Of a DNA stretch of 64,000 bases, positions 51,378-62,074 are shown piece by piece. A model generated the notes under the pieces. That model was not told the origin of the DNA, searched no databases, and was given only the letters and a program-made list of their open reading frames with translations. How positions within the stretch are numbered: the first letter of the stretch is position 1; each line of letters opens with the position of its first letter. The stretch spans positions 1-64,000 of the forward strand of contig NZ_KQ954264.1 in the NCBI RefSeq assembly GCF_001519065.1. The letters run 5' to 3'. This stretch comes from Novosphingobium sp. FSW06-99. GTDB lineage: Bacteria > Pseudomonadota > Alphaproteobacteria > Sphingomonadales > Sphingomonadaceae. The position numbers were made by a program, and so were the translations under genes.

Positions 51378-51749
51378 GTGAACAAAGAGCCTATCATCGC
51401 CATTCCGGCTGACCTTGACGATCCGGATGATTTCGCGGTGTCCGAAGCCGGGGTTGAACGTGCGCTGATGGGTCGCAACATCCGTAAATTGCGTCATGCG
51501 CTTGGCCTCAGCCGGACCGAATTCGCGGACCGCTATGGCATTCCGGTGGCCAATATCCGGCAATACAAGATCGGCCGCACGATGCCGCCGCCTGCAGTGC
51601 AGGTCTATCCCAAGGTCATTGCCGCAGAACCGGAACGCTTGCGGCGGCAATCACCGCGTAATGCCACGTTGTCCACCTTGGCAATGATGGCGACCGATTC
51701 TCGAACCCGAAGCAGTCTTACTCTTCGCCCATCCGCAGCGCGGCAATGA
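51378..51749 (+). CDS. Small helix-turn-helix regulator
   Basis: A 123-residue protein from the GTG at 51378 (an ATG at 51467 is alternative). The core [44 protein letters not shown] is an XRE-type helix-turn-helix (shown in parts) of the HigA/NadS-like form. The segment [12 protein letters not shown] follows, as in those proteins. The last part overlaps the 3' end of the convergent lepA gene by 32 bp and looks non-conserved, so the original stop may have been lost. No toxin gene is adjacent. The start has AACACAGGTG context and is uncertain. Confidence 0.7.
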   Translation: MNKEPIIAIPADLDDPDDFAVSEAGVERALMGRNIRKLRHALGLSRTEFADRYGIPVANIRQYKIGRTMPPPAVQVYPKVIAAEPERLRRQSPRNATLSTLAMMATDSRTRSSLTLRPSAARQ

Positions 51750-53520
51750 AGGCTTCCTGCGGGATTTGCACGCTGCCGTATTCGCGCATGCGCTTTTTGC
51801 CTTCTTTCTGCTTGTCGAGCAGCTTTTTCTTGCGACTGATGTCGCCGCCATAGCATTTGGCGGTAACGTCCTTGCGCATTGCGGCGATGGTTTCGCGGGC
51901 AATCACTTTGGCGCCGATCGCGGCCTGGATCGGGATCTTGAACAAGTGGCGGGGGATCAGATCCTTCAGCCGTTCGACCAGGCCGCGCCCACGCGCATCG
52001 GCCTGGCTGCGGTGGACGATCATGCTCAGCGCGTCGACCGGTTCGTTGTTGACCAGGATGTTCATCTTGACCAGATCGCCCTCGCGCAGGCCGATCTGTT
52101 CATAATCGAAACTGGCATAGCCCCGGCTGATCGATTTCAGCCGGTCGTAGAAATCGAACACCACTTCATTGAGCGGCAGTTCATAGTTCACCTGGGCCCG
52201 GCCACCGACATAAGTCAGCCCGGTCTGGATGCCGCGCCTGTCCTGGCACAGCTTCAGGATCGAGCCGAGATATTCGTCGGGGGTGTAGATCGTCGCCTTG
52301 ATCCACGGTTCGTACATCGTGTCGATCTTGACCGGGTCGGGCATGTCGGACGGGTTGTGCAGTTCGACGATCGACCCGTCGGTCATCGACAGGCGATAGA
52401 CCACGCTGGGCGCCGTCGTGATCAGGTCGAGATCATATTCGCGGCTCAGCCGTTCCTGGATGATTTCCAGATGCAACAGCCCGAGAAACCCGCAACGATA
52501 GCCAAAGCCGAGCGCCGCGCTGGTTTCCATTTCAAAGCTGAAACTGGCATCGTTCAGCCGCAACTTGCCGATCGAATCGCGCAGCTTTTCGAAATCGGCG
52601 GCATCGGTCGGGAACAGCCCGCAGAACACCACCGGCTGCACTTCCTTGAAGCCGGGCAGAGCCTCGGTCGCGCCGCCCTTGACGGTGGTGATGGTGTCAC
52701 CCACGCGGGCCTGCGCCACTTCCTTGATCTGCGCGGTGATGAAGCCGATCTCGCCCGGCCCCAGTTCGGCCAGTTGCTCGATCTTGGGCCGCATGCAGCC
52801 CACGCGGTCGATCAGGTGTTCGGTATCGCCGGCCATGAAGCGGACCTGCAGCCCCTTGCGGATCACGCCATCGATGATGCGCACCAGAATGACCACGCCC
52901 AGATAGGGGTCATACCAGCTATCGACCAGCATCGCCTTCAACGGCGCATTTCGATCGCCCGACGGCGGAGGAATGCGCGTGACGATCGCTTCGAGCACTT
53001 CGGCAATGCCGATCCCCGATTTGGCGCTGGTCATCACCGCCTGGCTGGCATCGAGCCCGATCACATCCTCGATCTGCGCCTTGACGCGTTCGGGTTCGGC
53101 GGCGGGCAAGTCGATCTTGTTGATCACCGGCACGATTTCGTGATCGTGCTCGATCGACTGATAGACATTGGCGAGCGTCTGCGCCTCGACCCCCTGCGCC
53201 GCGTCGACCACCAGCAACGCGCCTTCACACGCGGCCAGGCTGCGACTGACTTCATAGGCAAAGTCGACGTGGCCGGGGGTGTCCATCAGGTTGAGCTGAT
53301 AGGTCTTGCCGTCCTTGGCCGGGTAATCGAGGCGCACGGTCTGCGCCTTGATAGTGATGCCGCGTTCGCGCTCGATATCCATGTTGTCGAGCACCTGGGC
53401 CGACATTTCACGTTCAGACAGGCCGCCGGTGAACTGGATCAGGCGGTCGGCCAGCGTCGATTTGCCGTGGTCGATGTGGGCAATGATGGAGAAATTGCGG
53501 ATCAGCGCGAGGTCGGTCAT
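51718..53520 (-). CDS. lepA: Elongation factor 4 (LepA)
   Basis: A 600-residue translational GTPase that back-translocates stalled ribosomes. G1 is [11 protein letters not shown]3 is DTPGH and G4 is NKID. The LepA-specific C-terminal domain has [18 protein letters not shown] and the end [20 protein letters not shown]. Length and order are standard. It starts immediately at a family-like [17 protein letters not shown]. The gene at 53555 on the same strand is 34 bases upstream and may be co-transcribed. Confidence 0.97.
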   Translation of the reverse strand: MTDLALIRNFSIIAHIDHGKSTLADRLIQFTGGLSEREMSAQVLDNMDIERERGITIKAQTVRLDYPAKDGKTYQLNLMDTPGHVDFAYEVSRSLAACEGALLVVDAAQGVEAQTLANVYQSIEHDHEIVPVINKIDLPAAEPERVKAQIEDVIGLDASQAVMTSAKSGIGIAEVLEAIVTRIPPPSGDRNAPLKAMLVDSWYDPYLGVVILVRIIDGVIRKGLQVRFMAGDTEHLIDRVGCMRPKIEQLAELGPGEIGFITAQIKEVAQARVGDTITTVKGGATEALPGFKEVQPVVFCGLFPTDAADFEKLRDSIGKLRLNDASFSFEMETSAALGFGYRCGFLGLLHLEIIQERLSREYDLDLITTAPSVVYRLSMTDGSIVELHNPSDMPDPVKIDTMYEPWIKATIYTPDEYLGSILKLCQDRRGIQTGLTYVGGRAQVNYELPLNEVVFDFYDRLKSISRGYASFDYEQIGLREGDLVKMNILVNNEPVDALSMIVHRSQADARGRGLVERLKDLIPRHLFKIPIQAAIGAKVIARETIAAMRKDVTAKCYGGDISRKKKLLDKQKEGKKRMREYGSVQIPQEAFIAALRMGEE

Positions 53521-53554
53521 GCGTGGCCGTTAGCAGCGTGTCCGCGTCCTGTCA

Positions 53555-56281
53555 TCAACCGGTGCGCCGCTGTGCACCATCGACCGTCGTCCCGGCGGGA
53601 GAAAGTGGTGCCTGGCGCGCGCGCCGCGTCGAAATCACCGCGATGCGGCCATTTTCGTCGAGTTCCAGCGGCTCGGAAAATTCGATGCCCATGCGTTCCT
53701 CTTCCGACCAGCGGGTGGTGCCGTTGACAACTTGCCCATCGGACAGCTGGATGCGGAACACGGTGCCCGCAGGAACATTGCGCAAGCCTTCGACCAGCGC
53801 GCCCGACTGGCTGATATTGCGCACATTGGCATCATAGCGCTGGCCGCCATGTTCCAGCACCACGCGGCGCAGGATCGACTGGCGCAACGCACGCGCCGCG
53901 CGCGGCCCGCGCGCAATCGCCACCAGCCCGCTGCCCAGCCGGTCGGCAGCGGCCTGCGCCGACAGCGGGCGTTCGTAGATATAGCCCTGCACATGACTGC
54001 ACCCGAGCAGGCGCACCAGATCGAGCTCGTCGAGCGTTTCCACCCCTTCGGCGGTGGTTTCCATATTGAGCGCTTCGGCCAGGCTGACGATCGAGGCGAT
54101 GATCGCGCCGTTGCGGCTGCCCGGCTGGGTCGCGCCGCGTACAAACGACTGGTCGATCTTGATCTTGTCGAACGGCGCCTTTTTCAGATAGCCGAGCGAG
54201 GAATAGCCGGTGCCGAAATCGTCGAGCGCCAGCCGCACCCCCACCCGTTTCAGCGCGCGGAACATCGCCTCGTTGCCGTCATCGTCGTTGATGAACACGC
54301 TTTCGGTAATTTCGAGCTCCAGGCGGTCGGCGGCGACCCCGGACGACGCCAGCGCGCTGGTGACGATGCCCGGCAACGCCGGATTGGCGAATTGCAGTGC
54401 CGAAACATTCACCGCCACGCGCACCGACCCCGGCCATTTGGCCAGATCGCTGCAGGCCTGGCGCAGCGCCCATTCGCCGATCTGCGCGATCAGCCCGGCA
54501 TCTTCGGCAATCGGGATGAACTTGGCCGGCGAAATGCTGCCGTGTTCGGGATGAGTCCAGCGCAGCAGTGCCTCAAACCCGGTGATCTTCTCGGTCGTGG
54601 TCTGCACCACCGGCTGATAGAACAGTTCCAACTGCCCGTGCGCCAGCGCATCGCGCAAGTCTTCTTCAAGCTGGCGGCGTTCCTCGGCGTCGCTGTGCAG
54701 ATCGGGCGCATAGAAATGGAACCGCCCGCGGCCGCCATCCTTGGCGGCATAGAGCGCCAGATCGGCGTTGCGGATCAGCGCTTCGCTGGTCACCCCGTCA
54801 TCGGGCGCGATGGCGATACCGATCGAGGCGCCGATCATTACCCGGCTGCCATCGAGGTTGTACGATTGCGACAGGCTTTCGATGATATGCGCGGCAATCT
54901 GCGCCAGCATCGGCCGTTCGATCCGGCCCGGCAGAATGATCTGGAATTCATCGCCGCCCAGCCGCCCGACGCGCCCAGCCGAGCCGACCCCGCGTTCCAG
55001 CCGTTGCGCCACCTGTTTCAGCAACTGGTCGCCCGCCGGGTGGCCCAGCGTATCGTTGACTTGCTTGAACCTGTCGAGATCGATCAGGAACACCGCACAG
55101 GCGCGCTGGCGCATCTGCGGCGCGATGAGGATCTTTTCGAGCGACTGCGACATGAAAAACCGGTTCGACAGCCCGGTCAGCGAATCGAAATGGGCCAGCC
55201 GCGACACGTGTTCCTGCGTACGCCGCTGTTGCGTCAGATCGGCACCCGACCCGCGAAAGCCCTGAAAATTGTCGAACGTGTCATAGATCGGCCGCCCGGT
55301 GATCGCCCACCAGCGTTCCTCGTCGCGCACCGCCGCGCGCACGGTCAGATCGCTGAAGCTGGACCGCGCCGACAGATGAAAGGTCAACGTGCGTTCGCCC
55401 CGGTTGCCCGATTGCCCGGCGGCCTGATCCTCGACCTGGAACAAGTCGGTCAGCGGCCGCCCCACCAGGTCTTCGGCTGTACGCCCCAGCAAATCGGCAA
55501 CCGGCGCCGAAATATACAGGATCATCCCGCGCCGGTCGGTTTCCCAGAACCAGCCCTGCCCGGTTTCTTCGAAATCGGCGAGAATTTCCTGCGCGCGGGT
55601 CTGTTCGCGCGCGGCGTCCTGCAACCGGCGGTATTCGGCCAGATCGATCTCGCGCTGGCGGGCATAGGCGATGCTGCCGATCGCCACGCCGATGATCATC
55701 GCCAGCATACCGCCCAGCGCCGACACCACACACGTGATCGCCGCCCACATCGCCACTTGCCCGCACAGCAGCCCGGCCAGACGCACCGACTGGATCATGG
55801 TTGCGATCAACGCGACGCTGACCAGCACCGCCAGCGCCTGAAGCCAGGGCACAGCGCCGACTTGCGCCCAGTGGGCAATGCCCCAGCCATACCCGAACAT
55901 CGGCGCAACGATCATCACCGCGACCATCACCATACGATCGCGCGTGCCGTGGGCGGCATGGTCAAGCCGCCCGATCAGCCGTGCCGACAAAGCAACCCCG
56001 GCCGAAACCAGCGCAACCACGGGCGACAGCCAATCGGCAAAGGCGCGGTTGGCCAGCAACAGCACGGCAACGCCCAACACCATCGGCAGGGCAATCTGCC
56101 ACCATTCGGGCGCGACCATCGATCGGTGGTACGATGCGCCAAACAGGAAACCCGCGCCCGGCTGGTCGGGCGTATAGCCCCCGGCCCGTTCGCGACGCGG
56201 TCGACTGCGCGCATAGGGTTTGGTGCGGGCCCCTGCCGCATGGATATCGTTGATGCCCGCCTCGCTCATGCAATCGGGCAT
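53555..56281 (-). CDS. Membrane PAS-GGDEF-EAL-PilZ cyclic-di-GMP protein
   Basis: A 908-residue protein. A region with about seven hydrophobic helices (60-215) is followed by a PAS domain (240-340, GQGWFWETDRRGMILYISAP). The GGDEF domain is intact at 442-446 (RLGGDEFQI), the EAL domain starts at 570 (EALLRW) with ELEITES and DDFGTGYSSLGYL, and a C-terminal PilZ-like domain (about 815-885) has a basic RQSILRR and NISQSGA. Synthesis, breakdown and binding of c-di-GMP are thus all encoded in one chain; which activity prevails cannot be read. The start may be 56281 or Met5 at 56269. Confidence 0.9.
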   Translation of the reverse strand: MPDCMSEAGINDIHAAGARTKPYARSRPRRERAGGYTPDQPGAGFLFGASYHRSMVAPEWWQIALPMVLGVAVLLLANRAFADWLSPVVALVSAGVALSARLIGRLDHAAHGTRDRMVMVAVMIVAPMFGYGWGIAHWAQVGAVPWLQALAVLVSVALIATMIQSVRLAGLLCGQVAMWAAITCVVSALGGMLAMIIGVAIGSIAYARQREIDLAEYRRLQDAAREQTRAQEILADFEETGQGWFWETDRRGMILYISAPVADLLGRTAEDLVGRPLTDLFQVEDQAAGQSGNRGERTLTFHLSARSSFSDLTVRAAVRDEERWWAITGRPIYDTFDNFQGFRGSGADLTQQRRTQEHVSRLAHFDSLTGLSNRFFMSQSLEKILIAPQMRQRACAVFLIDLDRFKQVNDTLGHPAGDQLLKQVAQRLERGVGSAGRVGRLGGDEFQIILPGRIERPMLAQIAAHIIESLSQSYNLDGSRVMIGASIGIAIAPDDGVTSEALIRNADLALYAAKDGGRGRFHFYAPDLHSDAEERRQLEEDLRDALAHGQLELFYQPVVQTTTEKITGFEALLRWTHPEHGSISPAKFIPIAEDAGLIAQIGEWALRQACSDLAKWPGSVRVAVNVSALQFANPALPGIVTSALASSGVAADRLELEITESVFINDDDGNEAMFRALKRVGVRLALDDFGTGYSSLGYLKKAPFDKIKIDQSFVRGATQPGSRNGAIIASIVSLAEALNMETTAEGVETLDELDLVRLLGCSHVQGYIYERPLSAQAAADRLGSGLVAIARGPRAARALRQSILRRVVLEHGGQRYDANVRNISQSGALVEGLRNVPAGTVFRIQLSDGQVVNGTTRWSEEERMGIEFSEPLELDENGRIAVISTRRARQAPLSPAGTTVDGAQRRTG

Positions 56282-56527
56282 GGCCCGTCGCGCTTTGAAA
56301 AAGCGTTAAGCCGGACCATGAAATTCCATCGATTTCGCGATCATTGGCCCATGCTGCGCAGTAATGTCACGACCCTGGCAATAATGCCGGGCAAACGTCC
56401 CGCAGCGGGACAATCGGGCGCCGGCAGCATGCCCGGTGGCATTGCGCGGCAAGGCAGGCTAAAGGCCCGCCATCGCCCAGCCTCGCTGAACACGACCGCA
56501 GCGCGCCAAGGGGCAAGACAGGACAGC

Positions 56528-57349
56528 ATGACCGCCACCACCGCAACACGATCGGCCCCCAGAGATTCGACCGGCAGCTTTTCGATGGTCGGCGTCGCCG
56601 GGCGGCGGCTGCGCATCGGCCAGTGGCATGTCGGCGCCGGGGGCACACCGCTGGTGCTGTTGAACGGCATCGGCATGAATATGGAAATGCTCGAACCGGT
56701 GGCCCGCGAAATGCCCGATCGCCGCCTGATCAGTGTCGACATGCCGGGTATCGGCCAATCGCCCGATCCGATCTTTCCCTATACCATTCCCCAGATGGCG
56801 CTGACGCTGGCGGCGCTGCTCGACCGGTTGCATATCGACGTGGTCGACATGCTGGGCATCAGTTGGGGTGGTGCGCTGGCGCAACAGTTCGCCTTTCAGC
56901 ATCGCGCGCGCACCCGGCGACTGGTGCTGGCCGCAACATCGGCGGGCACCGTGATGGTGCCGGGCAACCCCGCCATGGTGGGGCACATGCTCGACCCGCT
57001 GGAATACAGTGTCGAGGCGGCACTGCGCCGCAATCTGGCGACGCTGTACAACGGCGGCGGATCGGGGCGAGTGTCGCTCAACGCGGCGATACCGCCCTCG
57101 CCGGTCGGCTGGGCATGCCAGTTGTCGGCCTTTGCGATGTGGAGCAGCGTGGCATTCCTGCCGCTGCTGTCGCTGCCGGTGCTGGTGATGGCCGACAACG
57201 AGGATCAGTTGATCCCGGTGTCGAACGCCCATTTCCTGCACAACGCCATTCCCGGCAGCCGTCTTGAACTGTTCGAGGGCGGCGGACACTTGTTCATGCT
57301 GTCGCATCCCGCCGGATTTGCCGCAAAACTTGCCGATTTCCTTGCCTGA
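56528..57349 (+). CDS. Alpha/beta hydrolase, PHA depolymerase-like
   Basis: A 273-residue alpha/beta hydrolase. LLNGIGMNMEMLEP carries the oxyanion region, and the nucleophile is S112 in GISWGGALAQQF. The acid is in VMADNEDQLIP and the histidine in GGGHLFMLSHP. GISWGGALAQQFA followed by LVLAATSAGTVMVPG is strikingly like the medium-chain-length polyhydroxyalkanoate depolymerase PhaZ, which releases hydroxyacids from intracellular PHA. No PHA synthase or phasin gene lies nearby, so the substrate is uncertain. The ATG at 56528 follows GGACAGC. Confidence 0.83.
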   Translation: MTATTATRSAPRDSTGSFSMVGVAGRRLRIGQWHVGAGGTPLVLLNGIGMNMEMLEPVAREMPDRRLISVDMPGIGQSPDPIFPYTIPQMALTLAALLDRLHIDVVDMLGISWGGALAQQFAFQHRARTRRLVLAATSAGTVMVPGNPAMVGHMLDPLEYSVEAALRRNLATLYNGGGSGRVSLNAAIPPSPVGWACQLSAFAMWSSVAFLPLLSLPVLVMADNEDQLIPVSNAHFLHNAIPGSRLELFEGGGHLFMLSHPAGFAAKLADFLA

Positions 57350-57381
57350 ATCGCGGGTTGACCCCGACGGGACGCTGTGAC

Positions 57382-57397
57382 TTAATCGAGCCATTAA
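57382..57397. promoter_or_regulatory. TTAATCGA-N4-TTAA motif upstream of the amidohydrolase
   Basis: TTAATCGAGCCATTAA lies 48 bases before the start codon at 57446 and matches 24545-24560 at 13 of 16 positions. It is a candidate operator. See the CoA-transferase site. Confidence 0.35.
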
Positions 57398-57445
57398 CAG
57401 GTGACGGCAGCCGTAACGAGTCGGCCGCACCGGGGAGAATGGCCG

Positions 57446-59194
57446 ATGGCACTCTATGACCTGATCATTCGCGGCGGTACGATTGTCGATGGCACCGGCG
57501 CCGCGCGCTTTACCGGCGATGTTGCCGTGCGCGACGGGCTGATCTGTGCGGTCGGCGCCGTCGCTGGCAGCGCGACGCGCGAAATCGATGCCACCGGGCT
57601 GGTGGTAACCCCCGGCTGGGTCGATATCCACACCCATTACGATGGTCAGGCGACCTGGGATGCCGAAATGGCGCCCTCGTCGTGGCATGGCGTCACCACC
57701 GCGATCATGGGCAATTGCGGGGTGGGCTTTGCCCCCGCCGCGCCCGATCGCCACGACTGGCTGATCGGCCTGATGGAAGGCGTCGAGGATATTCCCGGCA
57801 CAGCGCTGGCCGAAGGGCTGACCTGGGACTGGGAGACCTTCCCCGAATATCTCGATGCGCTGGAACGCCTGCCGCGCGCCATCGATGTTGGCACCCACGT
57901 GCCCCACGGCGCGGTGCGCGCCTATGTGCTGGGCGATCGCGAACGCCCGGGCGCAGTCCCCACCGCCGACGACATCGCGCAGATGGCGGCGATTGTCGAA
58001 CAGGGCATGCGCGCAGGCGCGCTGGGATTTTCCACCAGCCGTACGGTGATCCACAAATCGGTCGAAGGCGAAGTGGTGCCCGGCACCACCGCCACGGCCG
58101 AGGAGCTGGTGGCGATCGGCCGCGCGATGGGCCGGGTGGGCCATGGCGTGTTCGAAATGGCCAGCGATCTGCGCCCAGAATGGCGCGAATTCGACTGGAT
58201 GGGCGCAGTCAGCCGCGAAACCGGGCTGCCGGTGGTGTTCGCCGCGTTGCAATCGATCGCACGCGAAACCACGCTCGATCAACAACTGGCCGAAATGGAC
58301 CGCCAGAATGCCGATGGTGCGCGCATCGTCGCGGCCATCGCGCTGCGCGGCAATGGCGTGATCATGGGCTGGCGCGGCACGGTCCACCCGTTCCGATTCC
58401 GCCCGAGCTGGACCGCCATCGAACACCTGCCCTGGCCAGAGCAACTGGTGCGCCTGCAAGACCCGGCATTTCGCGCCACCCTGCTGGGTGAAGACAATGT
58501 CTATCCCGACAGCGACATCATCCACTTGCTGCGCGCACTGGCCGAAGCGTGGGACCAGTTGTTCGAAATGGACGACGATTTCGATTACGAGCCGCCTGCC
58601 GGGGCCAGCATCGCTGCCCGCGCCGCCGCGTGCGGGGTCAGCCCGGCGGCCTATGCCTATGACCTGTTGACGGCAGGCGACGGCACCGGGTTCATCTATT
58701 TCCCGATCCTCAACTATGCCGACGGCAATCTTGACTTCCTCGAAGCCTTGCAGGCGCGCGACGATTGCGTGAATTCGCTGAGCGACGGCGGCGCGCATTG
58801 CGGCACGATCTGCGATGCCGCCTCGCCCACCTTCATGCTGCAACACTGGGTCCGCGATCGTCCACGCGGGCGGCGGATTTCGCTGGAAACCGCGGTCAAG
58901 CGCCAAAGCCATGACACGGCCCGCCTCTATGGCCTGGATGATCGCGGGGTGATTGCGCCGGGCACACTGGCCGATCTCAACCTGATCGACATGGACATGC
59001 TGCGGCTGGAAAAACCATGGCTGGCGTTCGACCTGCCGGCCGGCGGCAAGCGGCTGCTGCAACGCGCGCAAGGCTATCGCTATACCATCAAGAGCGGCGT
59101 GATCACGTTCGAGGATGGCGTGTGGACCGGTGCGACACCGGGCGGCGTGCTGCGCGGGCCGCAACGCGCCGCGCTGCTCGAAGCGGCGGAATAG
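57446..59194 (+). CDS. N-acyl-D-amino-acid deacylase-type amidohydrolase
   Basis: A 582-residue metal-dependent amidohydrolase. The N-terminal beta domain YDLIIRGGTIVDGTG leads to the metal-binding HTHYDGQ (H62, H64), then GVTTAIMGNCGVGFAP with C91, a typical D-aminoacylase ligand. DGGAHCGTICDAASPTFML and the closing GTLADLNLIDMDML are further family marks. It probably removes an acyl group from an N-acyl-D-amino acid or a similar amide. The start at 57446 has GGGGAGA upstream. The stop is two bases from the convergent chemoreceptor gene, with no room for a terminator. Confidence 0.9.
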   Translation: MALYDLIIRGGTIVDGTGAARFTGDVAVRDGLICAVGAVAGSATREIDATGLVVTPGWVDIHTHYDGQATWDAEMAPSSWHGVTTAIMGNCGVGFAPAAPDRHDWLIGLMEGVEDIPGTALAEGLTWDWETFPEYLDALERLPRAIDVGTHVPHGAVRAYVLGDRERPGAVPTADDIAQMAAIVEQGMRAGALGFSTSRTVIHKSVEGEVVPGTTATAEELVAIGRAMGRVGHGVFEMASDLRPEWREFDWMGAVSRETGLPVVFAALQSIARETTLDQQLAEMDRQNADGARIVAAIALRGNGVIMGWRGTVHPFRFRPSWTAIEHLPWPEQLVRLQDPAFRATLLGEDNVYPDSDIIHLLRALAEAWDQLFEMDDDFDYEPPAGASIAARAAACGVSPAAYAYDLLTAGDGTGFIYFPILNYADGNLDFLEALQARDDCVNSLSDGGAHCGTICDAASPTFMLQHWVRDRPRGRRISLETAVKRQSHDTARLYGLDDRGVIAPGTLADLNLIDMDMLRLEKPWLAFDLPAGGKRLLQRAQGYRYTIKSGVITFEDGVWTGATPGGVLRGPQRAALLEAAE

Positions 59195-59196
59195 CG

Positions 59197-60618
59197 TCAG
59201 GCGGCTCGGCGGGCGACCACCGGCATGGTGCCGCCCTCGACGCGAAACGTGCCGACTTGCGCGGTCAACTGATCGGCTGCTGCGGCCAGGCTGCGCGCTG
59301 CGGCGGTGGCCTGTTCGACCATCGCGGCGTTGTGCTGGGTCATCACGTCAAGCTCGCTGACGGTTTCGCGCACTTCGCTGATCTGGGTTGCCTGGGTGCG
59401 CGCAGTGCTGGCAATCGTGCTGGCCAGTTCCGCGATTTCGCCGACTTTGCCAACGATCCGTTCAAACGTATCGCCGGTCTGCCCGACCAGATCGACCCCG
59501 CGCTCGACTTGCGCCGAACTTGCGCCGATCAGCGTCTTGATGTCGAGCGCGGCATCGGCCGAACGTTGCGCCAACGCGCGCACTTCGGTGGCGACCACCG
59601 CAAAGCCGCGCCCGGCCTCGCCCGCGCGCGCCGCCTCGACCCCGGCGTTAAGCGCCAGCAGGTTGGTCTGGAACGCGATCCCGTCGATCACCGTGACGAT
59701 TTTGCCGATTTCGAGCGCCGAGGCATGGATATCGCGCATCGCCGCGACAGTTTCGCCAACGACGGTGCCACCGGCCTGGGCATCGGCATGCGCCTGTTGC
59801 ACCGATGCGTGCATGGTTGCCGCATCACCTGCGGTTTGCCCGACGCTTGCCGCCAGCGTCGTCATCGCGGCAGAGGCTTCTTCCAGACTGGCGGCCTGGT
59901 GCTCGGTGCGCATCGCCAGATCATCCGATGCCTGGCGGATTTCGCGTGCACCGCTGTCGACCTGGCGCGCATTATCGGCAACATGCGCCAGCGCCGCGCT
60001 GACTTTGCCGCGCATCGCCTCAAAATCGCGCTGCAAACTTTCGAAACCGGGCGGCAGCGTGTCGAGCCGCGTCGCGAAATCGCCCTCGGTCATCACGTGC
60101 AGCGCTTCGCCCAGCGTCGTTATCACTTTCGAGCGGCGTTCGGCCTCTATGTCGAAATAAGTCGACAGCGCTATGTCCATGTCGAACAGCGCCATCTTGA
60201 CCAGACTGCCGATGGTTTCGCCCAGGCGTCTGCCCAGCGGCCCGAATGCGCCGCGCGTGATGGACTGGATCACATCGTCGAGCACAGCCGAATAGGCACC
60301 GATGTACCAGCCCGGTTCGAGCCCGATCCGCGCATGGACACGGCCAATGGTTTGCGCGGATTGCAGATAGGCCTGCTCAGGCGATCCGGCAAACATGCGT
60401 TCCCAATGGTCGACCTGTTTGGCGCGCGCATGGTCCATCGCCGCTTGCGAGGAAAACAGCCCGGCGGTTGCCTCAGTCGTGGCGATCCGCCGATAGAGCC
60501 GGTCGAGCGCCCGCCCCCCATGTTTGCGCATCGCGGCGGCAATCTTGCCAAACCGCGCAAAATCCCTCTGTTCAAGGCAAAAGAAGGCCGTCTTGGCCGA
60601 TATGCTGACGTCCGCCAT
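59197..60618 (-). CDS. Globin-coupled methyl-accepting chemotaxis protein
   Basis: A 473-residue soluble chemoreceptor without membrane helices. Residues 1 to about 180 form a protoglobin sensor with the likely heme-proximal histidine H95 in [24 protein letters not shown]-like linker ([14 protein letters not shown]) follows, and then an MCP signalling domain whose tip reads [20 protein letters not shown] with [17 protein letters not shown]. It should sense oxygen or other gases and signal to CheA. No che genes are in the window. The start at 60618 precedes the globin directly. Confidence 0.93.
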   Translation of the reverse strand: MADVSISAKTAFFCLEQRDFARFGKIAAAMRKHGGRALDRLYRRIATTEATAGLFSSQAAMDHARAKQVDHWERMFAGSPEQAYLQSAQTIGRVHARIGLEPGWYIGAYSAVLDDVIQSITRGAFGPLGRRLGETIGSLVKMALFDMDIALSTYFDIEAERRSKVITTLGEALHVMTEGDFATRLDTLPPGFESLQRDFEAMRGKVSAALAHVADNARQVDSGAREIRQASDDLAMRTEHQAASLEEASAAMTTLAASVGQTAGDAATMHASVQQAHADAQAGGTVVGETVAAMRDIHASALEIGKIVTVIDGIAFQTNLLALNAGVEAARAGEAGRGFAVVATEVRALAQRSADAALDIKTLIGASSAQVERGVDLVGQTGDTFERIVGKVGEIAELASTIASTARTQATQISEVRETVSELDVMTQHNAAMVEQATAAARSLAAAADQLTAQVGTFRVEGGTMPVVARRAA

Positions 60619-60714
60619 GCCGGTGCCATCCCATTGTCATGGAATTAACCCTAGCAAACGACGATGAAACCGCCCCCTCACGGGATATCAGCAATATCCC
60701 CTAAGCGACCACGA

Positions 60715-61833
60715 TCACACGCGCATCGGCATCAGCACATAGAGCGCTGCCGACTGGTCATCCTTGCGGATCAGTGTCGGCGCGCCCGCATCGGCCAGAT
60801 GCAGTTCGACCAGATCGCCATCGATCTGGCTGAGAATATCCTTGAGATAATTGGCGTTGAAGCCAATTTCAAAGCCATCGGCGCGGTAATCGGCGGCAAT
60901 CTCTTCGGCCGCCGTGCCGTTGTCGGGGCTGGTCACCGACAGCGTGACACGGTCGGTGTCGAGCGCCATCTTGACCGCACGGGTCTTTTCGGTGGCAATC
61001 GTCGCGACGCGGTCGACCCCTTCGAAAAAGGCGCGCGGATCGAGCCGCAGCAGCTTGTCATTGCCGGTCGGGATCACCCGGTTGTAATCGGGGAACGTGC
61101 CGTCGATCAGCTTGCTGGTCAGCACCACGCCATATTCGCCGCCCAGCGTAAAGCGCACCTTGCTGGCCGACAGATCGATCAGCACATTGGTGTCGAGCAC
61201 GTCTTCGAGCAGTTTGCGCAATTCGCCCACGCATTTGCGCGGGATGATCACGTCGGGCATGGCTTCGGCACCTTCGGGCCGGGCCAGCGTATAGCGCGCC
61301 AGCCGGTGGCCGTCGGTGGCGGCGGCCTTCAGCACGTCATCGCTGACATGGAAGAAGATGCCGTTGAGGTAATAGCGCGTTTCCTCGGTCGAAATCGCAA
61401 AGCGCGTGCGGTCGATCAGTTCGGCCAGGGTACGCGCGGGGATTTCGAAACTGGTCGGCAGATCGCCTTCGACAATCACCGGAAAGTCGTCGCGCGGCAG
61501 CGTCGGCAACTGGAACCGGCTGCGCCCGGCCTTGACCACCATACGATTGTCGACGGTTTCCAGGCTGACTTGCGACCCGTCGGGCAGCTTGCGCGCAATG
61601 TCGAACAGCAGGTGCGCCGATACGGTGATCGCCCCTGCGGCCTCGACCGATGCCGCGGGCATCGATTCGATCACTTGCAGATCGAGGTCGGTCGCCATCA
61701 GCTTGACCGATCCGCTGGCCGATGCATCGATCAGCACGTTTGACAGGATCGGGATGGTGTTGCGCCGCTCGACCACCGATTGCACATGGGACAGACAACG
61801 CAACAGCGTCGCGCGTTCGATGGTGGCCTTCAT
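60715..61833 (-). CDS. dnaN: DNA polymerase III beta subunit (sliding clamp)
   Basis: A 372-residue DnaN, forming the ring that keeps polymerase III on DNA. MKATIERATLLRCLSHVQSVVERRNTIPILSNVL (in parts) begins the first domain, and LMATDLDLQVIES and the C-terminal LVLMPMRV-type end (ALYVLMPMRV) are standard. It is alone here: neither dnaA nor recF nor gyrB is adjacent, as often seen in sphingomonads. The upstream region (61834-62074) contains no evident gene and should hold its promoter. Confidence 0.97.
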   Translation of the reverse strand: MKATIERATLLRCLSHVQSVVERRNTIPILSNVLIDASASGSVKLMATDLDLQVIESMPAASVEAAGAITVSAHLLFDIARKLPDGSQVSLETVDNRMVVKAGRSRFQLPTLPRDDFPVIVEGDLPTSFEIPARTLAELIDRTRFAISTEETRYYLNGIFFHVSDDVLKAAATDGHRLARYTLARPEGAEAMPDVIIPRKCVGELRKLLEDVLDTNVLIDLSASKVRFTLGGEYGVVLTSKLIDGTFPDYNRVIPTGNDKLLRLDPRAFFEGVDRVATIATEKTRAVKMALDTDRVTLSVTSPDNGTAAEEIAADYRADGFEIGFNANYLKDILSQIDGDLVELHLADAGAPTLIRKDDQSAALYVLMPMRV

Positions 61834-62074
61834 TCTCGTCTCGATCCCTCGGTCATGCCATCCCGGTCGCGATCAGCCCCGTGCGAGGGGATTCGCGCAA
61901 GGTGTGTTGCGGTTTCGGACCACCTTCCATAACCACGCCCGGTGCCTTCGCAAGCACCGACCGCACCGGGACAAGCGAAGCTGTGCATAAATCGCCCGAA
62001 TTCAGCCCGTCATCCGGTTCCCTGCCACGAACGCAGACCTCCCACCCCGCGCGCGAGCGCGGTCAAGCAAAGCC

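Noticed and set aside
53732-57349. Plus-strand frame of 1205 codons
   Set aside because: All but the last 273 codons are antisense to the GGDEF-EAL gene and His/Gln/Arg-rich, a typical shadow in GC-rich DNA; only the PhaZ-like part from 56528 is real.
56459-59164. Minus-strand frame of 901 codons opposite the hydrolase and amidohydrolase
   Set aside because: Antisense shadow; the plus-strand genes have catalytic motifs and ribosome-binding sites.
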